Source of the DNA: Osmia lignaria lignaria
Taxonomy: Eukaryota; Arthropoda; Insecta; Hymenoptera; Megachilidae
Direction of reading: 5' to 3'
NCBI RefSeq assembly: GCF_051020975.1
Contig: NW_027478158.1
Span: forward strand, 30,186,001-30,250,000
DNA: 64,000 nt
Shown here: in pieces, positions 47,787-61,501 of the stretch
Layout: each line of letters starts with the position of its first letter
Numbering within the stretch: the stretch's first letter is position 1
Notes under the pieces: model-generated
What the model saw: the letters and a program-made list of their open reading frames with translations, nothing else
Databases searched by the model: none
What the model was told of the DNA's origin: nothing
Made by a program: the position numbers and the translations under genes

Positions 47787-50553
47787 TGTTGTTCTTCTTC
47801 TGCACAGCTAAGCTCGAAGTGGCATTTGCAGCTCGCAATAGTGCAGAGTTATCTCAAAGAAAGAGGCCACGGTGTTTCTGTATCTCTATTATGTTGGTGC
47901 AGCTTCGGAACTTTTAAATATCTTGATATATCTCGAGAACTACGCATCTGACCAAAAAATATCATAGAACATAAAAAGTAGGAAACTTAATTCTCTACAA
48001 AAAAGGTCTCTTAACATTTTGCCATAGCTCGCTTCCTTTCCGAGATATTTGCAGATTTATCTCAAGGGAAGTGGCCTGACGGACATATTTCGAGATATTT
48101 CTTCTTCTTGTTGTTCTTCTTCTTCACAGCTAAGCTGGAAGTGGCATTTGCAGCTCGCAATAGTGCAGAGTTATCTCAAAGAGAGGGGCCACGGTGTTTC
48201 TGTATCTCTATTATGTTGGTGCGGCTTCGGAACTTTTAAATATCTCGATATATCTCGAAAACTACGCTTCTGATCAAAAAATATCATAGAACATAAAAAG
48301 TAGGAAACTTAATTCTCTACAAAAAAGGTATCTTAACATTTTGCCATACTCCGCTTCGTTTCCGAGATATTTGCAGATTTATCTCAAGGGAAGGGGCCTG
48401 ACGGACATATTTCGAGATATTTCTTCTTCTTGTTGTTCTTCTTCTGCACAGCTAAGCTGGAAGTGGCATTTGCAGGTCGCAATAGTGCAGAGTTATCTCA
48501 AAGAAAGGGGCCACGGTGTTTCTGTATCTCTATTATGTTGGTGCAGCTTCGGAACTTTTAAATATATTGATATATCTCGAGAACTACGCATCTGATCAAA
48601 AAATATCATAGAACATAAATTGTAGGAAACATAATTCTCTACAAAAAAGGTCTCTTAACGTTTTGCCATAGCTCGCTTCGTTTCCGAGATATTTGCAGAT
48701 TTATCTCAAGGGAAGGGTCCTGACGGACATATTTCGAGGTATTTCTTCTTCTTGTTGTTCTTCTTGTGCACAGCTAAACTGGAAGTGGCATTTCCAGCTC
48801 GCAATAGTGCAGAGTTATCTCAAAGAAAGAGGCCACGGTGTTTCTGTACCTCTATTATGTTGGTGCAGCTTCGGAACTTTTAAATATCTTGATATATCTC
48901 GAGAACTACGCATCTGATCAAAAAATATCATAGAAGGTAAATTGTAGAAAACATAATTCTCTACAAAAAAGGTCTCTGAACATTTTGCCATAGGTCGCTT
49001 CGTTTCCGAGATATTTGCAGATTTATCTCAAGGGAAGGGGTCTGACGGACATATTTCGAGATATTTCTTCTTCCTGTTGTTCTTCTTCTGCACAGCTAAG
49101 CTCGAAGTGGCATTTGCAGCTCGCAATAGTGCAGAGTTATCTCAAAGAAAGAGGCCACGGTGTTTCTGTACCTCTATTATGTTGGTGCAGCTTCGGAACT
49201 TTTAAATATCTTGATATATCTCGAGAACTACGCATCTGACCAAAAAATATCATAGAACATAAAAAGTAGGAAACTTAATTCTCTACAAAAAAGGTCTCTT
49301 AACATTTTGCCATAGCTCGCTTCCTTTCCGAGATATTTGCAGATTTATCTCCAGGGAAGTGGCCTGACGGACATATTTCGAGATATTTCTTCTTCTTGTT
49401 GTTCTTCTTCTGCACAGCTAAGCTGGAAGTGGCATTTGCAGCTTGCAATAGTGCAGGGTTATCTCAAAGAAAGAGGCCACGGTGTTTCTGTACCTCTGTT
49501 ATGTTGGTGCAGCTTCGGAACTTTTAAATATCTTGATATATCTCGAGAACTACGCATCTGATCAAAAAATATCATAGAACATAAAAAGTAGGAAACTTAA
49601 TTCTCTACAAAAAAGGTCTCTTAACATTTTGCCATAGCTCGCTTCGTTTCCGAGATATTTGCAGATTTATCTCAAGGGAAGTGGCCTGACGGACATATTT
49701 CGAGATATTTCTTCGTCTTGTTGTTCTTCTTCTGTACTGCTAAGCTGGAAGTGGCATTTGCAGCTCGCAATAGTGCAGAGCTATCTCAAAGAAAGAGGCC
49801 ACGGTGTTTCTGTACCTCTATTATGTTGGTGCAGCTTCGGAACTTTTAAATATCTTGATATATCTCGAAAACTACGCATCTGATCAAAAAATATCATAGA
49901 ACATAAATTGTAGGAAACATAATTCTCTACAAAAAAGGTCTCTTAACATTTTGCCATAGCTCGCTTCGTTTCCGAGATATTTGCAGATTTATCTCAAGGG
50001 AAGTGGCCTGACGGACATATTTCGAGATATTTCTTCTTCTTGTTGTTCTTCTTCTGCACAGCTAAGCTGGAAGTGGCATTTGCAGCTCGCAATAGTGCAG
50101 AGTTATCTCAAAGAAAGAGGCCACGGTGTTTATGTATCTTTATTATGATGTTGCGGATTCGGAACCTTTAAATATCTCGATATATCTCGAAAACTACGCA
50201 TCTAATCAAAAAATATCATAGAACATAAATAGTAGGAAACTTAATTTCCTACAAAAAAGTTCCCTCAACGTTTTGCCAAAGCTCGCATTGTTTCCGAGAT
50301 ATTTGCAGATTTATCTCAAGGGAAGGGTCTTGACGGACATATTTCGAGGTATTTCTTCTTCTTGTTGTTCTTCTTCTGCACAGCTAAACTGGAAGTGGCA
50401 TTTCCAGCTCGCAATAGTGCAGAGTTATCCCAAAGAAAGGGGCCACGGTGTTTCTGTATCTCTATTATGTTGGTGCGGCTTCGGAACTTTTAAATATCTC
50501 GATATATCTCGAAAACTACGCTTCTGATCAAAAAATATCATAGAACATAAAAA
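46368..50553. repeat. 13-monomer HOR unit, copy c (M145-M157)
   Basis: This follows copy b directly and repeats its order with one monomer fewer. The third member (M147) is a fusion of the M103 and M104 types. Compared with copy b, changes include GAGAGGGGCC at 48,181, CTTCGTCTTG with TGTACTGC near 49,715-49,738, and TTCCCTCAACG near 50,261. The last member again carries the perfect hairpin (50,232-50,252). Confidence 0.85.
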
Positions 50554-53500
50554 GTAGGAAACTTAATTCTCTACAAAAAAGGTCTCTTAACGTTTTGCGA
50601 TAGCTCGCTTCGTTTCCGAGATATTTGCAGATTTATCTCAAGGGAAGGGTCCTGACGGACATATTTCGAGATATTTCTTCTTCTTGGTGTTCTTCTTCTG
50701 CACAGCTAAACTGGAAGTGACATTTCCAGCTCGCAATAGTGCAGAGTTATCCCAAAGAAAGGGGCCACGGTGTTTCTGTATCTCTATTATGTTGGTGCGG
50801 CTTCGGAACTTTTAAATATCTCGATATATCTCGAAAACTACGCTTCTGATCAAAAAAGATCATAGAAGGTAAATTGTAGAAAACATAATTCTCTACAAAA
50901 AAGGTCTCTTAACATTTTGCCATAGGTCGCTTCGTTTCCAAGATATTTGCAGATTTATCTCAAGGGAAGGGGTCTGACGGACATATTTCGAGATATTTCT
51001 TCTTCCTGTTGTTCTTCTTCTGCACAGCTAAGCTCGAAGTGGCATTTGCAGCTCGCAATAGTGCAGAGTTATCTCAAAGAAAGAGGCCACGGTGTTTCTG
51101 TATCTCTATTATGTTGGTGCAGCTTCGGAACTTTTAAATATCTTGATATATCTCGAGAACTACGCATCTGACCAAAAAATATCATAGAACATAAAAAGTA
51201 GGAAACTTAATTCTCTACAAAAAAGGTCTCTTAACATTTTGCCATAGCTCGCTTCCTTTCCGAGATATTTGCAGATTTATCTCAAGGGAAGTGGCCTGAC
51301 GGACATATTTCGAGATATTTCTTCTTCTTGTTGTTCTTCTTCTTCACAGCTAAGCTGGAAGTGGCATTTGCAGCTCGCAATAGTGCAGAGTTATCTCAAA
51401 GAAAGGGGCCACGGTGTTTCTGTATCTCTATTATGTTGGTGCGGCTTCGGAACTTTTAAATATCTCGATATATCTCGAAAACTACGCTTCTGATCAAAAA
51501 ATATCATAGAACATAAAAAGTAGGAAACTTAATTCTCTACAAAAAAGGTATCTTAACATTTTGCCATACTCCGCTTCGTTTCCGAGATATTTGCAGATTT
51601 ATCTCAAGGGAAGGGGCCTGACGGACATATTTCGAGATATTTCTTCTTCTTGTTGTTCTTCTTCTGCACAGCTAAGCTGGAAGTGGCATTTGCAGGTCGC
51701 AATAGTGCAGAGTTATCTCAAAGAAAGGGGCCACGGTGTTTCTGTATCTCTATTATGTTGGTGCAGCTTCGGAACTTTTAAATATATTGATATATCTCGA
51801 AAACTACGCATCTGATCAAAAAATATCATAGAACATAAATTGTAGGAAACATAATTCTCTACAAAAAAGGTCTCTTAACGTTTTGCCATAGCTCGCTTCG
51901 TTTCCGAGATATTTGCAGATTTATCTCAAGGGAAGGGTCCTGACGGACATATTTCGAGGTATTTCTTCTTCTTGTTGTTCTTCTTGTGCACAGCTAAACT
52001 GGAAGTGGCATTTCCAGCTCGCAATAGTGCAGAGTTATCTCAAAGAAAGAGGCCACGGTGTTTCTGTACCTCTATTATGTTGGTGCAGCTTCGGAACTTT
52101 TAAATATCTTGATATATCTCGAGAACTACGCATCTGATCAAAAAATATCATAGAAGGTAAATTGTAGAAAACATAATTCTCTACAAAAAAGGTCTCTGAA
52201 CATTTTGCCATAGGTCGCTTCGTTTCCGAGATATTTGCAGATTTATCTCAAGGGAAGGGGTCTGACGGACATATTTCGAGATATTTCTTCTTCCTGTTGT
52301 TCTTCTTCTGCACAGCTAAGCTCGAAGTAGCATTTGCAGCTCGCAATAGTGCAGAGTTATCTCAAAGAAAGAGGCCACGGTGTTTCTGTACCTCTATTAT
52401 GTTGGTGCAGCTTCGGAACTTTTAAATATCTTGATATATCTCGAGAACTACGCATCTGACCAAAAAATATCATAGAACATAAAAAGTAGGAAACTTAATT
52501 CTCTACAAAAAAGGTCTCTTAACATTTTGCCATAGCTCGCTTCCTTTCCGAGATATTTGCAGATTTATCTCCAGGGAAGTGGCCTGACGGACATATTTCG
52601 AGATATTTCTTCTTCTTGTTGCTCTTCGTCTGCACAGCTAAGCTGGAAGTGGCATTTGCAGCTCGCAATAGTGCAGGGTTATCTCAAAGAAAGAGGCCAC
52701 GGTGTTTCTGTACCTCTGTTATGTTGGTGCAGCTTCGGAACTTTTAAATATCTTGATATATCTCGAGAACTACGCATCTGATCAAAAAATATCATAGAAC
52801 ATAAAAAGTAGGAAACTTAATTCTCTACAAAAAAGGTCTCTTAACATTTTGCCATAGCTCGCTTCGTTTCCGAGATATTTGCAGATTTATCTCAAGGGAA
52901 GTGGCCTGACGGACATATTTCGAGATATTTCTTCTTCTTGTTGTTCTTCTTCTGCACTGCTAAGCTGGAAGTGGCATTTGCAGCTCGCAATAGTGCAGAG
53001 CTATCTCAAAGAAAGAGGCCACGGTGTTTCTGTACCTCTATTATGTTGGTGCAGCTTCGGAACTTTTAAATATCTTGATATATCTCGAAAACTACGCATC
53101 TGATCAAAAAATATCATAGAACATAAATTGTAGGAAACATAATTCTCTACAAAAAAGGTCTCTTAACATTTTGCCATAGCTCGCTTCGTTTCCGAGATAT
53201 TTGCAGATTTATCTCAAGGGAAGTGGCCTGACGGACATATTTCGAGATATTTCTTCTTCTTGTTGTTCTTCTTCTGCACAGCTAAGCTGGAAGTGGCATT
53301 TGCAGCTCGCAATAGTGCAGAGTTATCTCAAAGAAAGAGGCCACGGTGTTTATGTATCTTTATTATGATGTTGCGGATTCGGAACCTTTAAATATCTCGA
53401 TATATCTCGAAAACTACGCATCTAATCAAAAAATATCATAGAACATAAATAGTAGGAAACTTAATTTCCTACAAAAAAGTTCTCTCAACGTTTTGCCAAA

Positions 53501-53773
53501 GCTCGCATTGTTTCCGAGATATTTGCAGATTTATCTCAAGGGAAGGGTCTTGACGGACATATTTCGAGGTATTTCTTCTTCTTGTTGTTCTTCTTCTGCA
53601 CAGCTAAACTGGAAGTGGCATTTCCAGCTCGCAATAGTGCAGAGTTATCCCAAAGAAAGGGGCCACGGTGTTTCTGTATCTCTATTATGTTGGTGCGGCT
53701 TCGGAACTTTTAAATATCTCGATATATCTCGAAAACTACGCTTCTGATCAAAAAATATCATAGAACATAAAAA
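50554..53773. repeat. 10-monomer HOR unit, copy d (M158-M167)
   Basis: M158 is M101/M115-type. M159 is already M106-type at its diagnostic sites, so the three members equivalent to M146-M148 are missing. The remaining members follow in normal order to the hairpin monomer M167. M163 has a private GAAGTAGCA. M164 has CTCTTCGTCTG. Confidence 0.85.
50876..51197. repeat. M159, junction that removes three HOR members
   Basis: The preceding M158 is M101-type to about 50,763 (GTGCAGAG, AGAAAGGGG). M159 is M106-type from about 51,001 (TTTCTTCTTCCTG and GGTGCAGCTTCGG). The intervening stretch, with AAAAGATCATAGAAGG and GTAGAAAACAT, is shared by both types, so the crossover falls within it. Confidence 0.75.
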
Positions 53774-54095
53774 GTAGGAAACTTAATTCTCTACAAAAAA
53801 GGTCTCTTAACGTTTTGCGATAGCTCGCTTCGTTTCCGAGATATTTGCAGATTTATCTCAAGGGAAGGGTCCTGACGGACATATTTCGAGATATTTCTTC
53901 TTCTTGGTGTTCTTCTTCTGCACAGCTAAACTGGAAGTGACATTTCCAGCTCGCAATAGTGCAGAGTTATCCCAAAGAAAGGGGCCACGGTGTTTCTGTA
54001 TCTCTATTATGTTGGTGCGGCTTCGGAACTTTTAAATATCTCGATATATCTCGAAAACTACGCTTCTGATCAAAAAAGATCATAGAAGGTAAATT

Positions 54096-54417
54096 GTAGA
54101 AAACATAATTCTCTACAAAAAAGGTCTCTTAACATTTTGCCATAGGTCGCTTCGTTTCCAAGATATTTGCAGATTTATCTCAAGGGAAGGGGTCTGACGG
54201 ACATATTTCGAGATATTTCTTCTTCCTGTTGTTCTTCTTCTGCACAGCTAAGCTCGAAGTGGCATTTGCAGCTCGCAATAGTGCAGAGTTATCTCAAAGA
54301 AAGAGGCCACGGTGTTTCTGTATCTCTATTATGTTGGTGCAGCTTCGGAACTTTTAAATATCTTGATATATCTCGAGAACTACGCATCTGATCAAAAAAT
54401 ATCATAGAACATAAATT
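54096..54417. repeat. Mosaic monomer M169 (M106/M108 fusion)
   Basis: The body is M106-type through TATCTTGATATATCTCGAG. The tail CTGATCAAAA followed by ACATAAATTGTAGG is M108-type, where a pure M106-type copy has CTGACCAAAA and ACATAAAAAG. The switch lies between about 54,377 and 54,392. Two monomers are lost. Confidence 0.75.
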
Positions 54418-55705
54418 GTAGGAAACATAATTCTCTACAAAAAAGGTCTCTTAACGTTTTGCCATAGCTCGCTTCGTTTCCGAGATATTTGCAGATTTAT
54501 CTCAAGGGAAGGGTCCTGACGGACATATTTCGAGGTATTTCTTCTTCTTGTTGTTCTTCTTGTGCACAGCTAAACTGGAAGTGGCATTTCCAGCTCGCAA
54601 TAGTGCAGAGTTATCTCAAAGAAAGAGGCCACGGTGTTTCTGTACCTCTATTATGTTGGTGCAGCTTCGGAACTTTTAAATATCTTGATATATCTCGAGA
54701 ATTACGCATCTGATCAAAAAATATCATAGAAGGTAAATTGTAGAAAACATAATTCTCTACAAAAAAGGTCTCTGAACATTTTGCCATAGGTCGCTTCGTT
54801 TCCGAGATATTTGCAGATTTATCTCAAGGGAAGGGGTCTGACGGACATATTTCGAGATATTTCTTCTTCCTGTTGTTCTTCTTCTGCACAGCTAAGCTCG
54901 AAGTGGCATTTGCAGCTCGCAATAGTGCAGAGTTATCTCAAAGAAAGAGGCCACGGTGTTTCTGTACCTCTATTATGTTGGTGCAGCTTCGGAACTTTTA
55001 AATATCTTGATATATCTCGAGAACTACGCATCTGACCAAAAAATATCATAGAACATAAAAAGTAGGAAACTTAATTCTCTACAAAAAAGGTCTCTTAACA
55101 TTTTGCCATAGCTCGCTTCCTTTCCGAGATATTTGCAGATTTATCTCCAGGGAAGTGGCCTGACGGACATATTTCGAGATATTTCTTCTTCTTGTTGCTC
55201 TTCTTCTGCACAGCTAAGCTGGAAGTGGCATTTGCAGCTCGCAATAGTGCAGGGTTATCTCAAAGAAAGAGGCCACGGTGTTTCTGTACCTCTGTTATGT
55301 TGGTGCAGCTTCGGAACTTTTAAATATCTTGATATATCTCGAGAACTACGCATCTGATCAAAAAATATCATAGAACATAAAAAGTAGGAAACTTAATTCT
55401 CTACAAAAAAGGTCTCTTAACATTTTGCCATAGCTCGCTTCGTTTCCGAGATATTTGCAGATTTATCTCAAGGGAAGTGGCCTGACGGACATATTTCGAG
55501 ATATTTCTTCTTCTTGTTGTTCTTCTTCTGCACAGCTAAGCTGGAAGTGGCATTTGCAGCTCGCAATAGTGCAGAGCTATCTCAAAGAAAGAGGCCACGG
55601 TGTTTCTGTACCTCTATTATGTTGGTGCAGCTTCGGAACTTTTAAATATCTTGATATATCTCGAAAACTACGCATCTGATCAAAAAATATCATACAACAT
55701 AAATT

Positions 55706-56027
55706 GTAGGAAACATAATTCTCTACAAAAAAGGTCTCTTAACATTTTGCCATAGCTCGCTTCCTTTCCGAGATATTTGCAGATTTATCTCAAGGGAAGG
55801 GTCTTGACGGACATATTTCGAGGTGTTTCTTCTTCTTGTTGTTCTTCTTCTGCACAGCTAAACTGGAAGTGGCATTTCCCGCTCGCAATAGTGCAGAGTT
55901 ATCCCAAAGAAAGGGGCCACGGTGTTTCTGTATCTCTATGATGTTGGTGCGGCTTCGGAACTTTTAAATATCTCGATATATCTCGAAAACTACGCTTCTG
56001 ATCAAAAAATATCATAGAACATAAAAA
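55706..56027. repeat. Mosaic monomer M174
   Basis: The leader (ACAACATAAATTG upstream, CGCTTCCTTTCCGAG) resembles M183. From GGGTCTTGACGG through ATCCCAAAG it is M114-type. Private changes are GAGGTGTTTC, TTTCCCGCTC and CTCTATGATG, the last of which makes an in-frame stop in the monomer open frame. Confidence 0.7.
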
Positions 56028-59000
56028 GTAGGAAACTTAATTCTCTACAAAAAAGGTCTCTTAACATTTTGCCATAGCTCGCTTCGTTTCCGAGATATTT
56101 GCAGATTTATCTCAAGGGAAGGGGTCTCACGGACATATTTCGAGATATTTCTTCTTCTTGTTGTTCTTCTTCTGCACAGCTAAGCTCGAAGTGGCATTTG
56201 CAGCTCGCAATAGTGCAGAGTTATCTCAAAGAAAGAGGGCACGGTGTTTCTGTACCTCTATTATGTTGGTGCAGCTTCGGAACTTTTAAATATCTTGATA
56301 TATCTCGAAAACTACGCATCTGATCAAAAAATATCATAGAAGATAAAAAGTACGAAACTTAATTCTCTACAAAAAAGGTCTCTTAACATTTTGCCATAGC
56401 TTGCTTCCTTTCCGAGATATTTGCAGATATATCTCAAGGGAAGTGGCCTGACGGACATATTTCGAGATATTTCTTCTTCTTGTTGTTCTTCTTCTGCACA
56501 GCTAAGCTGGAAGTGGCATTTGCAGCTCGCAATAGTGCAGAGTTATCTCAAAGAAAGAGGCCACGGTGTTTCTGTACCTCTATTATGTTGGTGCAGCTTC
56601 GGAACTTTTAAATATCTTGATATATCTCGAGAACTACGCATCTGATCAAAAAATATCATAGAACATGAAAAGTAGGAAACTTAATTCTCTACAAAAAAGG
56701 TCTCTTAACATTTTGCCATAGCTCGCTTCGTTTCCGAGATATTTGCAGATTTATCTCAAGGGAAGGGGTCTCACGGACATATTTCGAGATATTTCTTCTT
56801 CTTGTTGTTCTTCTTCTGCACAGCTAAGCTCGAAGTGGCATTTGCAGCTCGCAATAGTGCAGAGTTATCTCAGAGAAAGAGGCCACGGTGTTTCTGTACC
56901 TCTATTATGTTGGTGCAGCTTCGGAACTTTTAAATATCTTGATATATCTCGAAAACTACGCATCTGATCAAAAAATATCATAGAAGATAAAAAGTAGGAA
57001 ACTTAATTCTCTACAAAAAAGGTCTCTTAACATTTTGCCATAGCTCGCTTCGTTTCCGAGATATTTGCAGATTTATCTCAAGGGAAGGGTCCTGACGGAC
57101 ATATTTCGAGATATTTCTTCTTCTTGTTGTTCTTCTTCTGCACAGCTAAACTGGAAGTGGCATTTCCAGCTCGCAATAGTGCAGAGTTATCTCAAAGAAA
57201 GGGGCCACGGTGTTTCTGTATCTCTATTATGTTGGTGCGGCTTCGGAACTTTTAAATATCTTGATATATCTCGAGAACTACGCCTCTGATCGAAAAATAT
57301 TATAGAAGATAAAAGGTAGGAAACTTAATTCTCTACAAAAAAGGTCTCTTAACATTTTGCCATAGCTCGCTTCGTTTCCGAGATATTTGCAGATTTATCT
57401 CAAGGGAAGGGGTCTGACGGACATATTTCGAGATATTTCTTCTTCCTGTTGTTCTTCTTCTGCACAGCTAAGCTGGAAGTGGCATTTTCAGCTCGCAATA
57501 GTGCAGAGCTATCTCAAAGAAAGAGGCCACGGTGTTTCTGTACCTCTATTATGTTGGTGCAGCTTCGGAACTTTTAAATATCTTGATATATCTCGAAAAC
57601 TACGCATCTGTTCAAAAAATATCATAGAACATAAATTGTAGGAAACATAATTCTCTACAAAAAAGGTCTCTTAACATTTTGCCATAGCTCGCTTCGTTTC
57701 CGAGATATTTGCAGATTTATCTCAAGGGAAGTGGCCTGACGGACATATTTCGAGATATTTCTTCTTCTTGTTGTTCTTCTTCTGCACAGCTAAGCTGGAA
57801 GTGGCATTTGCAGCTCGCAATAGTGCAGAGCTATCTCAAAGAGAGAGGCCACGGTGTTTCTGTACCTCTGTTATGTTGGTGCAGCTTCGGAACTTTTAAA
57901 TATCTTGATATATTTCGAGAACTACGCATCTGATCAAAAAATATCATAGAACATAAAAAGTAGGAAACTTAATTCTCTACAAAAAAGGTCTCTTAACATT
58001 TTGCCATAGCTCGCTTCGTTTCCGAGATATTTGCAGATTTATCTCAAGGGAAGTGGCCTGACGGACATATTTCGAGATATTTCTTCTTCTTGTTGTTCTT
58101 CTTCTGCACAGCTAAGCTGGAAGTGGCATTTGCAGCTCGCAATAGTGCAGAGCTATCTCAAAGAAAGAGGCCACGGTGTTTCTGTACCTCTATTATGTTG
58201 GTGCAGCTTCGGAACTTTTAAATATCTTGATATATCTCGAAAACTACGCATCTGATCAAAAAATATCATAGAACATAAATTGTAGGAAACATAATTCTCT
58301 ACAAAAAACGTCTCTTAACATTTTGCCATAGCTCGCTTCGTTTCCGAGATATTTGCAGATTTATCTCAAGGGAAGTGGCCTGACGGACATATTTCGAGAT
58401 ATTTCTTCTTCTTGTTGTTCTTCTTCTGCACAGCTAAGCTGGAAGTGGCATTTGCAGCTCGCAATAGTGCAGAGCTATCTCAAAGAAAGAGGCCACGGTG
58501 TTTCTGTACCTCTATTATGTTGGTGCAGCTTCGGAACTTTTAAATATCTTGATATATCTCGAAAACTACGCATCTGATCAAAAAATATCATACAACATAA
58601 ATTGTAGGAAACATAATTCTCTACAAAAAAGGTCTCTTAACATTTTGCCATAGCTCGCTTCCTTTCCGAGATATTTGCAGATTTATCTCAAGGGAAGGGG
58701 TCTCACGGACATATTTCGAGATATTTCTTCTTCTTGTTGTTCTTCTTCTGCACAGCTAAGCTCGAAGTGGCATTTGCAGCTCGCAATAGTGCAGAGTTAT
58801 CTCAAAGAAAGAGGCCACGGTGTTTCTGTACCTCTATTATGTTGGTGCAGCTTCGGAACTTTTAAATATCTTGATATATCTCGAAAACTACGCATCTGAT
58901 CAAAAAATATCATAGAAGATAAAAAGTAGGAAACTCAATTCTCTACAAAAAAGGTCTCTTAACATTTTGCCATAGCTCGCTTCGTTTCCGAGATATTTGC

Positions 59001-59247
59001 AGATTTATCTCAAGGGAAGGGTCCTGACGGACATATTTCGAGATATTTCTTCTTCTTGTTGTTCTTCTTCTGCACAGCTAAACTGGAAGTGGCATTTCCA
59101 GCTCGCAATAGTGCAGAGTTATCTCAAAGAAAGGGGCCACGGTGTTTCTGTATCTCTATTATGTTGGTGCGGCTTCGGAACTTTTAAATATCTTGATATA
59201 TCTCGAGAACTACGCCTCTGATCGAAAAATATCATAGAACATAAAAA
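56028..59247. repeat. Region V: M175-M184, short-range duplications
   Basis: Three subtypes are shuffled here. The first has GGGGTCTCACGGAC (M175, M177, M183). The second has GGGAAGTGGCC with mostly GAGCTATCTC (M180-M182; M176 has GAGTTATCTC). The third has GGGTCCTGACGG with ACGCCTCTGATCG (M178, M184). M177-M178 (56,672-57,315) and M183-M184 (58,604-59,247) are the same pair six monomers apart. M180-M182 (57,638-58,603) are three nearly identical neighbours, which suggests recent single-monomer amplification. Confidence 0.75.
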
Positions 59248-61179
59248 GTAGGAAACTTAATTCTCTACAAAAAAGGTCTCTTAACATTTTGCCATAGCTC
59301 GCTTCGTTTCCGAGATATTTGCAGATTTATCTCAAGGGAAGGGGCCTGACGGACATATTTCGAGATATTTCTTCTTCTTGTTGTTCTTCTTCTGCACAGC
59401 TCTGCTGGAAGTGGTATTTACAGCTCGCAATAGTGCAGAGTCATCTCAAAGAAAGGGGCCACGGTGTTTCTGTACCTCTATTATGTTGGTGCGGCTGCGG
59501 AATTTTTAAATGTCTCGATATATCTCGAAAACTACGCATCTGATCAAAAAATATCATAGAACATATATGGTAGGAAACTTAATTTCCTACAAAAAAGGTC
59601 TCTCACCATTTTGCCATAGCTCGCATCGTTTCCGAGATATTTGCGGATATAGCTCAAAAGAAGGGGCCTGACGGACATATTTCGAGATATTTCTTCTTCT
59701 TGTTGTTCTTCTTCTGCACAGCTAAGCTGGAAGTGGCATTTGCAGCTCGGAATAGTGCAGAGTTATCTCAAAGAAAGAGGCCACGGTGTTTATGTATCTT
59801 TATTATGATGTTGCGGATTCGGAACCTTTAAATATCTCGATATATCTCGAAAACTACGCATCTAATCAAAAAATATCATAGAACATAAATAGTAGGAAAC
59901 TTAATTTCCTACAAAAAAGTTCTCTCAACGTTTTGCCATAGCTCGCATTGTTTCCGAGATATTTGCAGATTTATCTCAAGGGCAGGGTCTTGACGGACAT
60001 ATTTCGAGGTATTTCTTCTTCTTGTTGTTCTTCTTCTGCACAGCTAAACTGGAAGTGGCATTTCCAGCTCGCAATAGTGCAGAGTTATCCCAAAGAAAGG
60101 GGCCACGGTGTTTCTGTATCTCTATTATGTTGGTGCGGCTTCGGAACTTTTAAATATCTCGATATATCTCGAAAACTACGCTTCTGATCAAAAAATATCA
60201 TAGAACATAAAAAGTAGGAAACTTAATTCTCTACAAAAAAGGTCTCTTAACATTTTGCCATAGCTCGCTTCGTTTCCGAGATATTTGCAGATTTATCTCA
60301 AGGGAAGGGGTCTCACGGACATATTTCGAGATATTTCTTCTTCTTGTTGTTCTTCTTCTGCACAGCTAAGCTCGAAGTGGCATTTGCAGCTCGCAATAGT
60401 GCAGAGTTATCTCAAAGAAAGAGGCCACGGTGTTTCTGTACCTCTATTATGTTGGTGCAGCTTCGGAACTTTTAAATATCTTGATATATCTCGAGAACTA
60501 CGCATCTGATCAAAAAATATCATAGAACATGAAAAGTAGGAAACTTAATTCTCTACAAAAAAGGTCTCTTAACATTTTGCCATTGCTCGCTTCGTTTCCG
60601 AGATATTTGCAGATTTATCTCAAGGGAAGGGTCCTGACGGACATATTTCCAGATATTTCTTCTTCTTGTTGTTCTTCTTCTGCACAGCTAAACTGGAAGT
60701 GGCATTTCCAGCTCGCAATAGTGTAGAGTTATCCCAAAGAAAGGGGCCACGGTGTTTCTGTATCTCTATTATGTTGGTGCGGCATCGGAACTTTTAAATA
60801 TCTCGATATATCTCGAAAACTACGCTTCTGATCAAAAAATATCGTAGAACATAAATTGTAGGAAACATAATTCTCTACAAAAAAGCTCTCTTAAGATTTT
60901 GCCATAGCTCGCTTCGTTTCCGAGATATTTGCAGATTTATCTCAAGGGAAGGGGCCTGACGGACATATTTCGAGATATTTCTTCTTCTTGTTGTTCTTCT
61001 TCTGCACAACTCTGCTGGAAGTGGCATTTACAGCTCGCAATAGTGCAGAGTCATCTCAAAGAAAGGGGCCACGGTGTTTCTGTATCTTTATTATGATGTT
61101 GCGGATTCGGAACCTTTAAATATCTCGATATATCTCGAAAACTACGCATCTAATCAAAAAATATCATAGAACATAAATA

Positions 61180-61501
61180 GTAGGAAACTTAATTTCCTAC
61201 AAAAAAGGTCTCTCAACGTTTTGCCATAGCTCGCATTGTTTCCGAGATATTTGCAGATTCAGCTCAAAGGAACGGGCCTGACGGACATATTTCGAGATAT
61301 TTCTTCTTCTTGTTGTTGTTCTTCTGCACAGCTAAACTGGAAGTGGCATTCCCAGCTCGCAATAGTGCAGAGTTATCTCGCAGAAAGGGGCCACGTTGTT
61401 TCTGTATCTCTATTATGTTGGTGCGGCTTCGGAACTTTTAAATATCTTGATATATCTCGAAAACTACGCATCTGATCAAATAATATCATAGAAAAAAGAA
61501 A
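61180..61501. repeat. M191, distant relative of the CAGATTCAGCTC subtype
   Basis: The front reads CAGATTCAGCTC and AAAGGAACGGGCC, like the subtype at 11-19 kb apart from one base. The leader is the perfect hairpin form. It also has TTGTTGTTGTTC, CTCGCAGAAAGG and CCACGTTG. It may be closer to the source of that subtype than the copies at 11-19 kb. Confidence 0.7.

Larger units (their letters stand above)
53774..56027. repeat. 7-monomer HOR unit, copy e (M168-M174)
   Basis: The order is M101-type, then fused M106/M108 (M169), then M109, M110, M111 and M112 types, then M174, which is M114-like in its body. Relative to copy d, the M107/M108 pair is lost at M169 and the M113 member is lost before M174. 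After M174 the series stops and M175 begins a different set. Confidence 0.8.

Noticed and set aside
61310..61325. TTG microsatellite expansion in M191
   Set aside because: TTGTTGTTGTTC is a single C-to-G substitution in the usual TTGTTGTTCTTC. Length is unchanged, so it is not an expansion.
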